Assembly: GCA_002718015.1 (NCBI GenBank)
Contig: PBCW01000075.1
Coordinates: 1-14,352, forward strand
DNA length: 14,352 nt
Source: Rhodospirillaceae bacterium
Lineage (GTDB): Bacteria; Pseudomonadota; Alphaproteobacteria; UBA8366
Reading direction: 5' to 3'
In this document: piece after piece, positions 1-8,535 of the stretch
Layout: each line of letters starts with the position of its first letter
Position numbering within the stretch: the stretch's first letter is position 1
Translations under genes and position numbers: made by a program
The notes under the pieces: generated by a model
Database searches by the model: none
What the model was told of the DNA's origin: nothing
What the model saw: the letters and a program-made list of their open reading frames with translations, nothing else

Positions 1-2
1 AT

Positions 3-1385
3 GAGCCGGACCTTATCGGCGCAGACGACTTCTCGAAGCGTCATCTGCTCTTCATCAACGACTCTCTGACTCAGCTCGATCGCGATTTGCGCAAGCTCGG
101 CAGTCGACTGCTGATCCGGCGCGGGAACGCCGTCGACGTCCTAAACCGTCTGAGGATAGAAACCGGCTATCACTGCATTCGCGCTCATCAGGAAACCACC
201 AACGCCCTAAGCTATCAGCGCGACCGGGCGGTAAAAAAATGGGCCCGGTCAGCGGGGATAGATTTTATTGAGTATCGCCAGCAGGGCGTTGTCCGGGCAA
301 TGACTAGCAGAGACGGATGGGCCAGACAATGGCAGGGGTTCGTGACTTCGCCTCTGGTCGGACGCCCTAGACAAATCATCGACGGAGGAGCCGGATTGAC
401 CGAGCTTGGCGTGCATTCTCCGGAGAGCTTTGCGCTTAAGGACGATGGACTGATCAACAGACAAACAGGTGGGGAGAGTGAGGCACTCAAGGTACTCAAC
501 AGCTTTCTGTCAGACCGGTCACGGGAATATCTGCAGGGCCTTTCCTCACCTTTGACCGCTTGGGACAGCTGCAGCCGGCTGAGCCCCTACCTGACTTACG
601 GCAATATTTCAATTCGCACAGTGTATCAGCTTGTTACACAACGCAAACGTGAGCTCCAGCGTCAACGCGGCCAGCGTGACCCATGGAGCCAATCGCTGTC
701 GAATTACGTTGAGCGCCTGGCATGGCGCTGCCATTTCATTCAAAAGCTGGAAGATGAACCGGCGATCGAATTCGACAATATGAACCCTGAGTTTAACGGC
801 CTGCGAGAAGACGAGTTCAACCCCGCACACTTTGAGGCATGGGCTGCGGGCCGGACAGGCTATCCGCTGATCGATGCCTGTATGCGTGCGCTTCAGCAGA
901 CAGGCTGGATCAACTTCCGCATGCGGGCCATGTTGATTTCGTTTGCCTCCTATCATTTGTGGTTACACTGGCGACAGCCGGCCCTGCACCTTGCGCGGCT
1001 GTTCACCGACTATGAGCCAGGGATCCATTACTCACAAATTCAAATGCAGGCTGGCACAACAGGCATTTCCGCTCTGCGGATTTATTCTCCCATCAAGCAG
1101 GTAATCGACCAGGACCCGGAGGGCAAATTTATCCGTCGGTGGGTGCCCGAGCTGATGCAGGTCCCGGATGATTTTATCGCCGAACCGCATCGGATGCCCG
1201 AACCGATCCAGCAGCGGTCAGGCTGCATCATTGACCGCGATTATCCCGCCCCGATCGTCGATCATTTTTCTGCTTATCGTGCCGCACAAAAACGCATGCG
1301 TGCGGCGAATCTATCAGCAAAGGCCAGTGGCGTAAGCTCGCGCGTATTCCAGCGCCATGGGTCGCGCAGACATCGGAGCCGATGA
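3..1385 (+). CDS. Cryptochrome/photolyase family protein, 5' end missing
   Basis: The reading frame is open to the left edge (from base 3), so the true start lies outside the window; the TTG at 87 is not the start. The visible part begins late in the N-terminal alpha/beta antenna domain and then covers the whole FAD-binding helical domain. Supporting motifs are WRCHFIQKL, the flavin-domain signature GRTGYPLIDACMRAL followed by TGWINFRMRAM (about 849-930), and RIYSPIKQ...DPEGKFIRRWVPEL near 1080-1160. The C-terminus ends in a basic HGSR tail. Family members bind FAD and either repair UV-induced pyrimidine dimers with blue light or act as photoreceptors. Where E. coli PhrB has WQWAASTG, this protein has QMQAGTTG, so both tryptophans of that motif (first one thought to be in the electron-transfer chain) are Gln here. 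It is therefore not a plain PhrB orthologue, and repair versus signalling cannot be decided from sequence. GC content matches its neighbours. Confidence 0.9.
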   Translation, partial: EPDLIGADDFSKRHLLFINDSLTQLDRDLRKLGSRLLIRRGNAVDVLNRLRIETGYHCIRAHQETTNALSYQRDRAVKKWARSAGIDFIEYRQQGVVRAMTSRDGWARQWQGFVTSPLVGRPRQIIDGGAGLTELGVHSPESFALKDDGLINRQTGGESEALKVLNSFLSDRSREYLQGLSSPLTAWDSCSRLSPYLTYGNISIRTVYQLVTQRKRELQRQRGQRDPWSQSLSNYVERLAWRCHFIQKLEDEPAIEFDNMNPEFNGLREDEFNPAHFEAWAAGRTGYPLIDACMRALQQTGWINFRMRAMLISFASYHLWLHWRQPALHLARLFTDYEPGIHYSQIQMQAGTTGISALRIYSPIKQVIDQDPEGKFIRRWVPELMQVPDDFIAEPHRMPEPIQQRSGCIIDRDYPAPIVDHFSAYRAAQKRMRAANLSAKASGVSSRVFQRHGSRRHRSR

Positions 1386-1409
1386 CTGCTCTGACTGCCC
1401 TTTACGCTT

Positions 1410-1436
1410 CCCGATCAGGCAGTTGCTCGGGTTTTT
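1410..1436 (+). terminator. Possible weak terminator after the photolyase-family gene
   Basis: CCCGA (1410-1414) can pair with TCGGG (1427-1431) across a 12-base loop and is followed at once by TTTTT. The stem is only 5 bp, so this is a weak Rho-independent terminator candidate, placed 25 bases after the stop codon. Confidence 0.3.
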
Positions 1437-1490
1437 GTGATAGATTCCCGTACGACAATCCTTGCCATACCCAAGGGGCGAAATAAAGAT

Positions 1491-2171
1491 TATGACTGCT
1501 GCATACCATCCGCTGATCATGCTTCTAGTAAGCGCAGTTTTGCTGTTCCACAAGATTCCGGCTCTGGGCCAGGACTTCGCCAGCCCCGAGGACGAATTTG
1601 GCTCAATGTTAACGCCCCTGTCGCAGGTGGGGGCTCAATATGCGCTCGCTATCACAACTGGAATAGTGGGACCTTTTCACCCCTATCACAGGATCAGCTG
1701 CTTCTTTTCCGGAACGCCTACGCGGCCGTCTCCCTGGCAGACGACGACTGGTTAAAGACCCTTGTTACAGACATTGATAACAATCAGGATATGTATTTGT
1801 TCGTCTCTAACATTCGTCAGCTTGCGCAGAATGATATGGGAGTGAAATACCTTTTTCAGGAACCGTTCGATGACAAAAAGAAACAACATCGAAGACTGGC
1901 CAGTAATTTATCGAGCGAGCCGGTCGCGATCGTTGGAATCTTCTGGTGCCAGCTCATGGGAGAGAACTCAGCACCCAGGTTCACCGGCGGCTAAGCATAC
2001 CTCAAACGGCGCGACTGGGACTGGAAGTTCCAGACCCGATAGCGCAGTAGCCTCGCGTCGGGAGAAAAGCCAGATAATCTCCCTTTTTGCCGGCAGGGAA
2101 GTACTCGGGAGCGCACGCTGCATTACGTTCAGTCAGGACCTGAGGTGGCGCTACGCAGCATAGAAGTCTAG
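1491..2171 (+). pseudogene. Decayed, multiply frameshifted gene for a secreted protein (unrecognised)
   Basis: I do not recognise a family. The ATG at 1491 opens a peptide with a convincing Sec signal: a short polar start, the hydrophobic run LIMLLVSAVLLF, then PALGQ as a plausible cleavage region. This frame stops at 1753-1755. Protein-like sequence continues in the third frame from about 1666 (FSPLSQDQLLLFRNAY, then DDDWLKTLVTDIDNNQDMYLF) to a stop at 1992-1994. It appears again in the second frame at about 1926-2045 (RWNLLVPAHGRELSTQ, QTARLGLEVPDPIAQ), then in the third frame to 2169-2171 (RTLHYVQSGPEVALRSIEV). Joining these pieces needs several frame changes, so a dead gene or poor sequence quality is likelier than a live gene. 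This is the only content I see between the photolyase-family gene and nei; 2172-2324 holds nothing I can name. Confidence 0.3.
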
Positions 2172-2324
2172 CAAATCAGGCAAGAATCTCCGCAGCAACC
2201 AAACTCTTGGCTGCGGCGACGATGACCTTCAGCGCTATGATCGCGCGCAGCATGAATAGAGTCATCCGATTGATAAACTGAAGCTAAACTATTTTGTCGC
2301 CAATCCCAAAATTGAATTCTGTCT

Positions 2325-3146
2325 TCAGGCGTCCTGGCAGCCGGGGCACCAGTAGAGTCTTCTGCCGGAAAGCAAATCCTTTCTGATGCTGTCGCCACAC
2401 TCATAGCAACTTTGCCGATGCCTACCAAATACCGCGTGACGAAATGCCCCGCGCTTTAGTCCCTGCTTTTTCAGGTGAGCCACCCGGCGGGGAGGATTCG
2501 TAATACCGGCTGTCCGATAGGCCCTCTGACTTATCTTCAAGGTACTGCGCCCCAGATCATTGAGCTGCTTAACACTCAAGTCTCGGGGTCTGGCATCCGG
2601 AAGAACCTTCGCATCAAACAGAATTTCGCTGCGCAAGTAGTTGCCAATGCCCGCGAGAAAATCCTGAGCAAGATAGAGAGATGCGAGAGTCCGTCGCCGA
2701 AAACGTTCGCTACGCAGTCGTTGAGAGATTTCTTTCCAATTCAGCTTGGGATTCAGAATGTCTGGGCCAATTTTTGCCAAAAAGGGATGGAGATCAAGCT
2801 CAAACCGATCCCAGATACTGATGTCACTGGCGCTGTACAGCAGCGCACTGTGAGTGCACGTATGCAGCGATAGGCGCAAACTCCGATTTGTTTTAGGGTA
2901 AGCATCCCGCTTGACTACATACCAGCGTCCATACAACTGATTGTGCGAGTAGATCGTGAGTTCATTGTCGAAGTGGGTAAGCAGGGCCTTGCCGCGGGTT
3001 TCAATTTCACGCACCTCGGCACCCCGAAAGTCACGCTCCCTGCCCTTTAGACGGTCCAGACCAAAATGGATATCTACAATTTGCTGGCCTTCCAGAACCT
3101 GGGCAATTTTGTCGGCGGCGCGCCGAATTTCAGGTCCTTCGGGCAT
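2325..3146 (-). CDS. nei: Endonuclease VIII (DNA glycosylase/AP lyase)
   Basis: Base-excision repair enzyme of the Fpg/Nei family. It removes oxidised pyrimidines such as thymine glycol and then cuts the abasic site by beta,delta-elimination. The start is fixed by MPEGPEIRRA: after Met removal Pro1 is the Schiff-base nucleophile and Glu2 the catalytic acid. The family lysine sits in ETRGKALLTHF (Lys53 counting Met). The Nei-type void-filling loop region reads SHNQLYGRW. The helix-two-turn-helix region contains FLAGIGNYLRSEIL. The C-terminal zinc finger is C-x2-C-x16-C-x2-C, starting CYECGD and ending YWCPGC. Length is 273 aa against 263 in E. coli, and no key residue is missing. No clear Shine-Dalgarno precedes the ATG. 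It lies 76 bp downstream of glmM on the same strand and may be co-transcribed with it, apart from the hairpin between them. Confidence 0.95.
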   Translation of the reverse strand: MPEGPEIRRAADKIAQVLEGQQIVDIHFGLDRLKGRERDFRGAEVREIETRGKALLTHFDNELTIYSHNQLYGRWYVVKRDAYPKTNRSLRLSLHTCTHSALLYSASDISIWDRFELDLHPFLAKIGPDILNPKLNWKEISQRLRSERFRRRTLASLYLAQDFLAGIGNYLRSEILFDAKVLPDARPRDLSVKQLNDLGRSTLKISQRAYRTAGITNPPRRVAHLKKQGLKRGAFRHAVFGRHRQSCYECGDSIRKDLLSGRRLYWCPGCQDA

Positions 3147-3170
3147 AAGATGGCCACATGAACAGGCAGG

Positions 3171-3204
3171 TTACGTGAGTGCTGTAGAAACTACGTAACA
3201 GCAC
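3171..3204 (-). other. Inverted repeats between glmM and nei
   Basis: GTGCTGT (3179-3185) and ACAGCAC (3198-3204) form a perfect 7-bp stem with a 12-base loop. TTACGT (3171-3176) and ACGTAA (3193-3198) are a competing 6-bp pair, so the two structures are mutually exclusive. On the glmM-nei transcript the hairpin starts 19 bases after the glmM stop codon and is not followed by a run of U. It looks more like a processing, attenuation or protein-binding structure than an intrinsic terminator. Its role is unknown. Confidence 0.3.
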
Positions 3205-3222
3205 CCAAATAGATCAATCCGA

Positions 3223-4578
3223 TCAGGCAAATTCCTCAGCTTCAGCGGCAACCACATCCGCCAGTTCCCGCGCTAACCGCGCAACCAGATCCGCGTCTTC
3301 GCCTTCGACCATCACCCGCAACACCGGCTCGGTGCCTGAGGGGCGCAACAGTACGCGACCTCTGCCCTGCAATTTGGCTTCCACGCCCGACACGGCGTCA
3401 CGAACGCTCTGGCTGGCTGAAACATTGGGATTCTGACCCAGTCTGACGTTGATCATGGTTTGTGGAAACTTCTGCATCGCGCTGCGTAATTCCATCAGGG
3501 GCTTGTCAGTCAGTGCAACAGCGGTGAGCGCCTGCAGGGCTGAGACGATACCATCCCCGGTCGTCGTAATATCGTGACAAATGATGTGTCCGGATGATTC
3601 ACCGCCAAGCTGCCATCCGCGCTGCAGCATTTCCCGCAGAACAAACCGGTCGCCAACTGCCGTGCGTGCGAAAGGAACTTCTAATTCTACAAGCGCCAGC
3701 TCCATACCAAGGTTGCTCATCTTAGTTCCCACAACACCACCGAATTCAATATTCCGGCGCCGGCGCTCGCAGGCAATCACGAATAGCATCTCATCGCCAT
3801 CAACGACATTGCCCTCGTGATCCACCATGATGCTCCGGTCACCGTCGCCGTCCAGTGCAACGCCGAGGTCAGCGCCCACCTCGAGAACTTTTTGTTTGAG
3901 CGCTGCTGGCGATGTTGAGCCGATTTTATCGTTGATATTTAAACCGTTTGGGTCAGTTCCGATGCTGACGACATCTGCCCCCAGTTCAGACAGCACAGCA
4001 GGTGCGATGTCGTAAGTTGCACCATTGGCGCAATCCACAACGACCTTCAGTCCCGAAAGTGTCAACCTTGAGCCAACGGTGCTTTTACAGAACTCGATAT
4101 AGCGGCCTCTCGCGTCGTCTATTCTGCTGGCCTTGCCCAGAAATTTCGGTGCAACTGTCGTCAGCGCCTTGCTGAGTTCCGCTTCAATCGCCAGTTCGAT
4201 CTCATCGGGCAGCTTTGTTCCATTGTCGGAAAAAAACTTAATCCCGTTATCCTCGAAGGAATTGTGCGACGCGCTGATCACGATACCCGCTTGAGCACGC
4301 AGAGTGCGCGTCAGGTAAGCAATGGCAGGTGTCGGCATCGGGCCAGTGAGATTGATGTCCACCCCTGCTGCCGTCAGGCCTGCTTCCAGCGCAGCCTCAA
4401 ACATGTAACCGGAGATACGCGTATCTTTGCCAATCAATATCTTGCTGCGGTTACCGCCTTGAGTGAACACCTTACCGGCTGCCCACCCCAGTTTAAGCAT
4501 AAAATCAGGGGTAATCGGCGTCTGGCCAACCTTGCCGCGGATACCGTCTGTGCCGAAATAGCGTTTCTGAGCTGCCAT
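3223..4578 (-). CDS. glmM: Phosphoglucosamine mutase
   Basis: Converts glucosamine-6-phosphate to glucosamine-1-phosphate, the step between GlmS and GlmU on the way to UDP-GlcNAc for peptidoglycan and LPS. It is a cytosolic member of the alpha-D-phosphohexomutase family. The start at 4578 gives [15 protein letters not shown], matching the E. coli N-terminus; the frame is open further upstream (to 5004) but that part runs antisense into glmS. The phosphoserine loop reads ISASHN (Ser104 is the equivalent of E. coli Ser102), the metal loop DGDGD, the sugar-binding loop ESSGH (E. coli ENSGH), and the phosphate-binding loop RPSGTEP. Length is 451 aa against 445 in E. coli. No Shine-Dalgarno is visible; the leader is A-rich and probably unstructured. 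It is transcribed away from glmS, with nei 76 bp downstream. Confidence 0.97.
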   Translation of the reverse strand: MAAQKRYFGTDGIRGKVGQTPITPDFMLKLGWAAGKVFTQGGNRSKILIGKDTRISGYMFEAALEAGLTAAGVDINLTGPMPTPAIAYLTRTLRAQAGIVISASHNSFEDNGIKFFSDNGTKLPDEIELAIEAELSKALTTVAPKFLGKASRIDDARGRYIEFCKSTVGSRLTLSGLKVVVDCANGATYDIAPAVLSELGADVVSIGTDPNGLNINDKIGSTSPAALKQKVLEVGADLGVALDGDGDRSIMVDHEGNVVDGDEMLFVIACERRRRNIEFGGVVGTKMSNLGMELALVELEVPFARTAVGDRFVLREMLQRGWQLGGESSGHIICHDITTTGDGIVSALQALTAVALTDKPLMELRSAMQKFPQTMINVRLGQNPNVSASQSVRDAVSGVEAKLQGRGRVLLRPSGTEPVLRVMVEGEDADLVARLARELADVVAAEAEEFA

Positions 4579-4670
4579 AATTGTTGTTGTCGTTTTTCGA
4601 TGCAGGAACGAATAGTAAGGAATCTGAGCCCAGAGTGCGAGTACTAACCTGTACCCGCTCGTCGCGCTGA

Positions 4671-4699
4671 TTGTGGGCCAGCGGTATCTGGGAGATAAT
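4671..4699 (+). promoter_or_regulatory. Candidate sigma-70 promoter of glmS
   Basis: TTGTGG (4671-4676) and GATAAT (4694-4699) are separated by exactly 17 bases. The -10 box matches the consensus at 5 of 6 positions, the -35 box only at its TTG. It ends 35 bases before the glmS ATG, inside the 156-bp divergent glmM-glmS intergenic region (4579-4734). I found no equally good promoter for glmM on the other strand; TACTAT read on the minus strand near 4614-4619 is a weak -10 candidate. No GlmZ-like pairing site or ribozyme-type leader (as in Gram-positive glmS) could be recognised. Confidence 0.4.
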
Positions 4700-4734
4700 T
4701 TGTAGCCTTCACTTACTGCGAGCAGGTCAGACCC

Positions 4735-6570
4735 ATGTGCGGAATTGTCGGCGCAATTGCTGAACGGAATGTCACCGAGATCCTCCTGGAAGGATTGAAA
4801 AGACTGGAATATCGCGGTTACGATTCGGCGGGTATCGCGCTGCTTGCCCCTGACCGAAAAACAGTCAAAGTGCATAAAACCGCCGGCAAGGTGAGTAAAC
4901 TGGTAGAGCGGGTCCAAGGCAAAGCGCTGCGGGGCCACGTAGGCATCGCCCACACACGCTGGGCAACTCACGGCAAACCCACTAACGTCAATGCGCACCC
5001 TCACAGTTCAGGCGGACAAATCGCCATTGTTCATAACGGCATCATCGAGAATTTTGAAAAACTTCGGGAGAAGTTGACCGAATCCGGATGTCAATTCGCC
5101 ACGCAGACTGACAGTGAAGTCATTGCGCATCTGATCCATCTTGAGCGCAAGGGGAATAAAGTTTCTCTGTTCGATGCGACCCAAAAAGCAATCAGACGCC
5201 TCGAAGGCGCTTACGGCATTTGCGTCGCCGATGCAGCCACACCTGATGAATTAATCGTCGCGAGATCAGGCAGCCCGCTGGTAATTGGTGTCGGGATCGG
5301 AGAGAACTTCGTTGCCTCTGACCCACATGCGCTCGGCCAGGTGACCGATCAGTTTGTCTACCTTGAAGAGGGAGACATTGCCCGAATTACCCTTGAAAAC
5401 TATGAAATTTGGCACGACAGCAAGCAGATAAAACGCAAAGTTAGCACAGTGGCGGGCCATAGCAGTGATGGTGATAAGGGCACCTACAAGCACTTCATGC
5501 TGAAAGAAATTTATGAGCAACCGGCTGTCATCCGGGACACGCTGGACGGCAGGGTTTCGAAAAACAAAGTCCTGGAGAATGCATTCGGTGTCAAGGCACC
5601 GGCCATTTTCGACAAGGTCAAACACGTCCAGTTCGTCGCGTGCGGCACTTCCTATCATGCCTGCCATGTCGCCAAATACTGGTTGGAGTCCATCGCTCGC
5701 ATGGAGTGTTCAGTAGACATTGCCAGTGACTATCGCTATCGGGACATCATCGTGCCAGACGGGTCTTTGCTGGTCACCGTGTCTCAATCCGGTGAGACTG
5801 CAGATTCTCTGGCCGCGCTTCGCTACGCCAAAACACTCCCTTACACTGCCTATCTGGCGATTTGCAACGTTGCCACTAGTTCACTGGTGCGTGAATCAGA
5901 CTTTTCTTTACTGACGATGGCCGGGCAGGAAGTCGGCGTTGCCTCAACCAAAGCGTTTACGGCACAGCTCGCCGTGTTGCTGATCCTGACCATTGCGTTG
6001 GGACGCCGGAATAGTCTAACACCGCGAAAAGAGGCAGCCCTGGTCAGAGAGCTTAACCGCTTACCGGACCTGATCGAAAGCACGCTGAGCCTCAACAGAG
6101 ACATTCGCAAGATGTCGCGACAATTCGCTGATAAGCACCACAGCCTTTTTCTTGGCAGGGGAATCCAGTACCCCATCGCGAAAGAGGGCGCTCTAAAACT
6201 GAAGGAGATATCTTATATACACGCCGAAGCCTATCCTTCAGGCGAACTTAAACATGGACCGCTGGCACTGGTCGATGAAAACATGCCGGTCATCGCAGTA
6301 GCTCCCAATGACGATTTGCTTGAAAAACTGCGCACCAACCTAGCAGAAGTCAGCGCCCGGGGCGGAAAACTGTACGTCTTTTCTGACGAGAGCGTGAACT
6401 ACCAGGGCGACAAGAATTGCAAGGTCATCCACGTCCCGGCCTCACCTGATGTTCTCGATCCGATCGTCTTCACCATTCCGCTGCAGCTCCTGTCTTATCA
6501 TGTCGCCATCGTTAAAGGCACAGATGTAGACCAGCCTCGTAATTTAGCTAAATCGGTTACAGTGGAATAG
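4735..6570 (+). CDS. glmS: Glutamine:fructose-6-phosphate amidotransferase (isomerizing)
   Basis: First committed enzyme of amino-sugar synthesis: fructose-6-P plus glutamine gives glucosamine-6-P plus glutamate. The N-terminal class II glutaminase begins MCGIVGAI, with Cys2 becoming the N-terminal nucleophile after Met removal; [10 protein letters not shown] and HNGIIENF are the glutamine-site motifs. Two SIS isomerase domains follow, with [24 protein letters not shown] and the catalytic [14 protein letters not shown] region. The C-terminus is [14 protein letters not shown]; its Lys corresponds to E. coli Lys603, which forms the Schiff base with the sugar, so the last five residues SVTVE form an essential tail. 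Length is 611 aa against 609 in E. coli, complete and intact. The Shine-Dalgarno is weak (AGGT, about 8 bases upstream). The gene's last codons are also the attTn7 recognition region in other bacteria, and the AT-rich island starts right after the stop codon. I see no GC-rich terminator after it. Confidence 0.98.
   Translation: MCGIVGAIAERNVTEILLEGLKRLEYRGYDSAGIALLAPDRKTVKVHKTAGKVSKLVERVQGKALRGHVGIAHTRWATHGKPTNVNAHPHSSGGQIAIVHNGIIENFEKLREKLTESGCQFATQTDSEVIAHLIHLERKGNKVSLFDATQKAIRRLEGAYGICVADAATPDELIVARSGSPLVIGVGIGENFVASDPHALGQVTDQFVYLEEGDIARITLENYEIWHDSKQIKRKVSTVAGHSSDGDKGTYKHFMLKEIYEQPAVIRDTLDGRVSKNKVLENAFGVKAPAIFDKVKHVQFVACGTSYHACHVAKYWLESIARMECSVDIASDYRYRDIIVPDGSLLVTVSQSGETADSLAALRYAKTLPYTAYLAICNVATSSLVRESDFSLLTMAGQEVGVASTKAFTAQLAVLLILTIALGRRNSLTPRKEAALVRELNRLPDLIESTLSLNRDIRKMSRQFADKHHSLFLGRGIQYPIAKEGALKLKEISYIHAEAYPSGELKHGPLALVDENMPVIAVAPNDDLLEKLRTNLAEVSARGGKLYVFSDESVNYQGDKNCKVIHVPASPDVLDPIVFTIPLQLLSYHVAIVKGTDVDQPRNLAKSVTVE
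6553..6570 (+). repeat. glmS-tail repeat, copy A (the genuine gene end)
   Basis: TCGGTTACAGTGGAATAG encodes Ser-Val-Thr-Val-Glu-stop, the C-terminus of GlmS. Its first 14 bases are repeated exactly at 9402. This is the presumed original attachment site; TnsD of Tn7 reads the same part of glmS in other bacteria. Confidence 0.7.
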
Positions 6571-6683
6571 AATAAACCAGACTCTCTGCGTCACTTTCCC
6601 ATCACCTCGCAACATCTTCCCTTAAAAAAGATTTTTTAGAAGCCTCTGTAATCGTCGAAATTAAACATTCCTATCTTGGTGGA

Positions 6684-6899
6684 GTGAATGAGTATTATTG
6701 GAAGTTAATAGAGGTTATAGAGGATCTCAGGGGTTCTGGTTGGGAATATAAAGAGGTTGCTGGTTATTAAAATAATCTTGGTTATCGAAGTAGACGTGGA
6801 AAACTTTTTTATGGGAGTTTGGTTGAAAGGATTCATAAGAAATATCTAGCAAAACTAGAAAACGAAAAAATCAGAGATATTCGCATCCACATAAAATAG
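6684..6899 (+). pseudogene. Small recombinase-type HTH protein, one in-frame stop
   Basis: GTG at 6684 (VNEYYWKLIEVIEDL) opens a frame that reaches TAG at 6897-6899 with one internal TAA at 6768-6770. The TAA falls in the phrase GY-stop-NNLGYRSRRGK. The paralogs at 9370 and 12571 have DYLN at this place, so the stop most simply replaces a Leu codon (TTA to TAA). The pattern of I-x2-L-x3-G-x-s-x3-I-x2-YLN-x-x-G-y-x-x-R-x-G followed by V-x2-I-x-KKY resembles the DNA-binding part of serine recombinases (Pfam Recombinase, PF07508), but here it stands alone without a catalytic domain. Protein-like sequence also extends upstream without a start codon (SYLGG and before). It is the first gene of the island, about 130 bp behind the glmS tail. 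The fold assignment is by pattern only. Confidence 0.5.
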
Positions 6900-7087
6900 T
6901 AAAAGTGGTATATGGGTGTGTCGTGTAATGTTTTACTACTTTCTGGGGGGATATAAATAGCAGATAAACAAAGAAATATTTTGCTCTAGGTTTTAGATAG
7001 ATGATTTCAGTCTTGGTTTATAAAAGTGAATTAAGGGATTGCATGTAAGGAAAACCTTTCATATCCCCTTTTGCAGTTACCTTAACT

Positions 7088-7507
7088 ATGAAACCCGATA
7101 AGTCGCATTTTCATACCCAGAAAATCAGACACTTTAGCAATCGCTTAAATCAATCATGTCTGCAGAACAATTATAGAAGGAAAAGAAAACGTTTAACGTT
7201 TATCCCTATCAAGTTAGGCAATTCTTATATTCACACACACTTCCATTTAATTATCGATAATCCTTATAAGGATAGAAGCGATGAGTTTGTTGGCGAGGTT
7301 AAATCCTGCTAGGGAAAAACGTCTGGAAGTCTTCCAAGAATTTTAGTTGAGGAAATGAGAGACGATGTATGGATTGCTTATATAACCAAGTTTAAAAGCA
7401 AATCCAATTATAGGGATTGCGTGGATTGGGATAATGTTTGGGTTAATCGAGGTTATATATACCGCAAACCTCTGTTATCAAACCTACCTGTATTGAGTCT
7501 GAATTAG
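7088..7507 (+). pseudogene. Rep-like protein with HUH and Tyr motifs, one in-frame stop
   Basis: The frame runs from ATG 7088 with an internal TAG at 7310-7312, between SC and GKTSGSLPR, and continues in the same frame to TAG 7505-7507. Before the stop it contains HTHFHLIIDNP, which fits the His-hydrophobic-His metal motif of HUH nucleases. After the stop it contains VWIAYITKFKSKS, which fits the Tyr-x-x-Lys catalytic motif of single-tyrosine Rep proteins, then DCVDWDNVWVN. The N-terminal part is basic (RRKRKRLTF). Such proteins nick and rejoin DNA to start rolling-circle replication of small plasmids and filamentous or single-stranded phages. The pair of motifs in the right order and spacing is the whole evidence. 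No Shine-Dalgarno precedes the ATG. The 3' end overlaps the convergent minus-strand gene (7443-7507), so its true end may be nearer 7440. Confidence 0.4.
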
Positions 7508-7847
7508 CATAAGGACTTTCTGGATTTTCTGGATTGATAGTGGTTTCTTCTCTTCCTCTTGCCATTGATTGTTTATATAACGTAAAACTAAATAACCTCA
7601 TTCCTAATGTCGCACAATTACCTTCCAATTAATTCGTTGAGGAGAGATGTCCAAACTTGTCGGGTTTAAGGTTATTTTGCAGATACGTAAAATAGACAAG
7701 TCCCCGATATACCCTCGTTTGCTCATAGTCCAAATAAAATTCATTACCTTCTGGGTTTGTTGTCCTCTTAGTCCACTCCCCAAAAGACAGCGACGAGAAA
7801 GTTATCGTGGATAGCAGCAGAGATAGTGTTAGGATTTGCTCTCTCAC
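7443..7847 (-). pseudogene. Small secreted protein (surface-adhesin E-like), one in-frame stop
   Basis: On the minus strand GTG 7847 starts a Sec signal (MREQILTLSLLLSTITF with cleavage near SFG), then EWTKRTTNPEGNEFYLDYEQ and LKPDKFGHLSSTN. A TAA at 7631-7629 interrupts it. The same frame then continues LEGNCATLGMRLFSF, YKQSMARGREET and ends EVCGIYNLD before the stop at 7443. The order of features (WT...fYlDy...L-x-N-x2-KPD-x2-G-x-LS...C...GRG...C) fits a family of about 130-residue exported proteins that I associate with the surface-adhesin E-like annotation. Removing the single stop restores a 134-codon protein. Its GTG overlaps the TGA of the upstream gene as GTGA, a sign of translational coupling. 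Function beyond export is unknown. Confidence 0.45.
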
Positions 7848-8271
7848 AGTACGTTGCCTTTCCTCTGATTGTCATATTCTGCTTGCTTCGAACCTTTTAA
7901 TAATTGCATTCCAATTGAGTAGGATTGATAACTTTCCATAACTTCGCAGGAATGTTCGTACCTCGGAGTGTTGTCAATCGATACGACTAATCGTCCATCT
8001 TTTCGGGAAAAAACGTAATTGACACTTACAATACGGTAGTCTCCCCAAGAGATTTCGTCAGGATTTGTAAAATAGTGTCTATATGTGTATTCACGAACAT
8101 AGAACTCTTCTTTTTCCCTTCTGAATTCCCCTGAACAACTGTACCTGAGTCGAAATAAAACCCTTGTATTATCTCTCCGTCATCTCTTGTGCAAATAATC
8201 CCCTTGCCATCGACTTGCCCGAAGCAGACAGCAGGCAAGCAAAATATGATTAAGAATGTGAGTTTTTCCAT
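7844..8271 (-). pseudogene. Small secreted protein, one-base frameshift
   Basis: ATG 8271 on the minus strand begins a Sec signal (MEKLTFLIIFCLPAVCFG, cleavage before QVDG), followed by GKGIICTRDDGEIIQGFYF. At about 8115-8121, in an A-rich GGGAAAAAGAAGAG stretch, the frame is lost. A one-base shift continues with EEFYVREYTYRHYF, NPDEISWGDYRIVSVNYVF and CEVMESYQSY to a TGA at 7846-7844. The intact product would be about 142 residues. I know similar marine exported proteins of the type signal-GK-x-I-C...W-x-x-Y-x-(I/L), but no function. It is the first gene of a two-gene minus-strand operon; its stop overlaps the GTG of the next gene. Homopolymer slippage or a sequencing error could both explain the shift. 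Confidence 0.45.
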
Positions 8272-8535
8272 CCCCTGATATTCTCAAACAATTTCCCAAA
8301 ATTGCAGTGTTTTTGCTTTCTAACTTTTCATTATCCCCTATCATCCCTGCAGTTTCGACAACAAATTTCCCCAAATGAACAGTTTTATAAATATTAGGTA
8401 TTTGCGGTAAATACGATGTATTGCCTGGAACTCAGACTGCAGGAAAATTTCGTCTAAATAAGGTTGAAAATCTTGATAGAGCAAATCTATCTAGTATCTG
8501 TCGCTTTGTCTGTTGGAATTAGAGAAGAAGTTTAA

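Noticed and set aside
2168..2428. Minus-strand open frame overlapping the end of nei
   Set aside because: It reads the nei zinc-finger region in a wrong frame and has no start signal or family features.
4579..5004. In-frame N-terminal extension of glmM by 142 codons
   Set aside because: The extension runs antisense over the start of glmS and has no homology to GlmM; the E. coli-like N-terminus begins at 4578.
6615..6645. Terminator behind glmS from TTAAAAAAGATTTTTTAG
   Set aside because: The stem is only A-T pairs with almost no loop and no GC core; not a credible intrinsic terminator.
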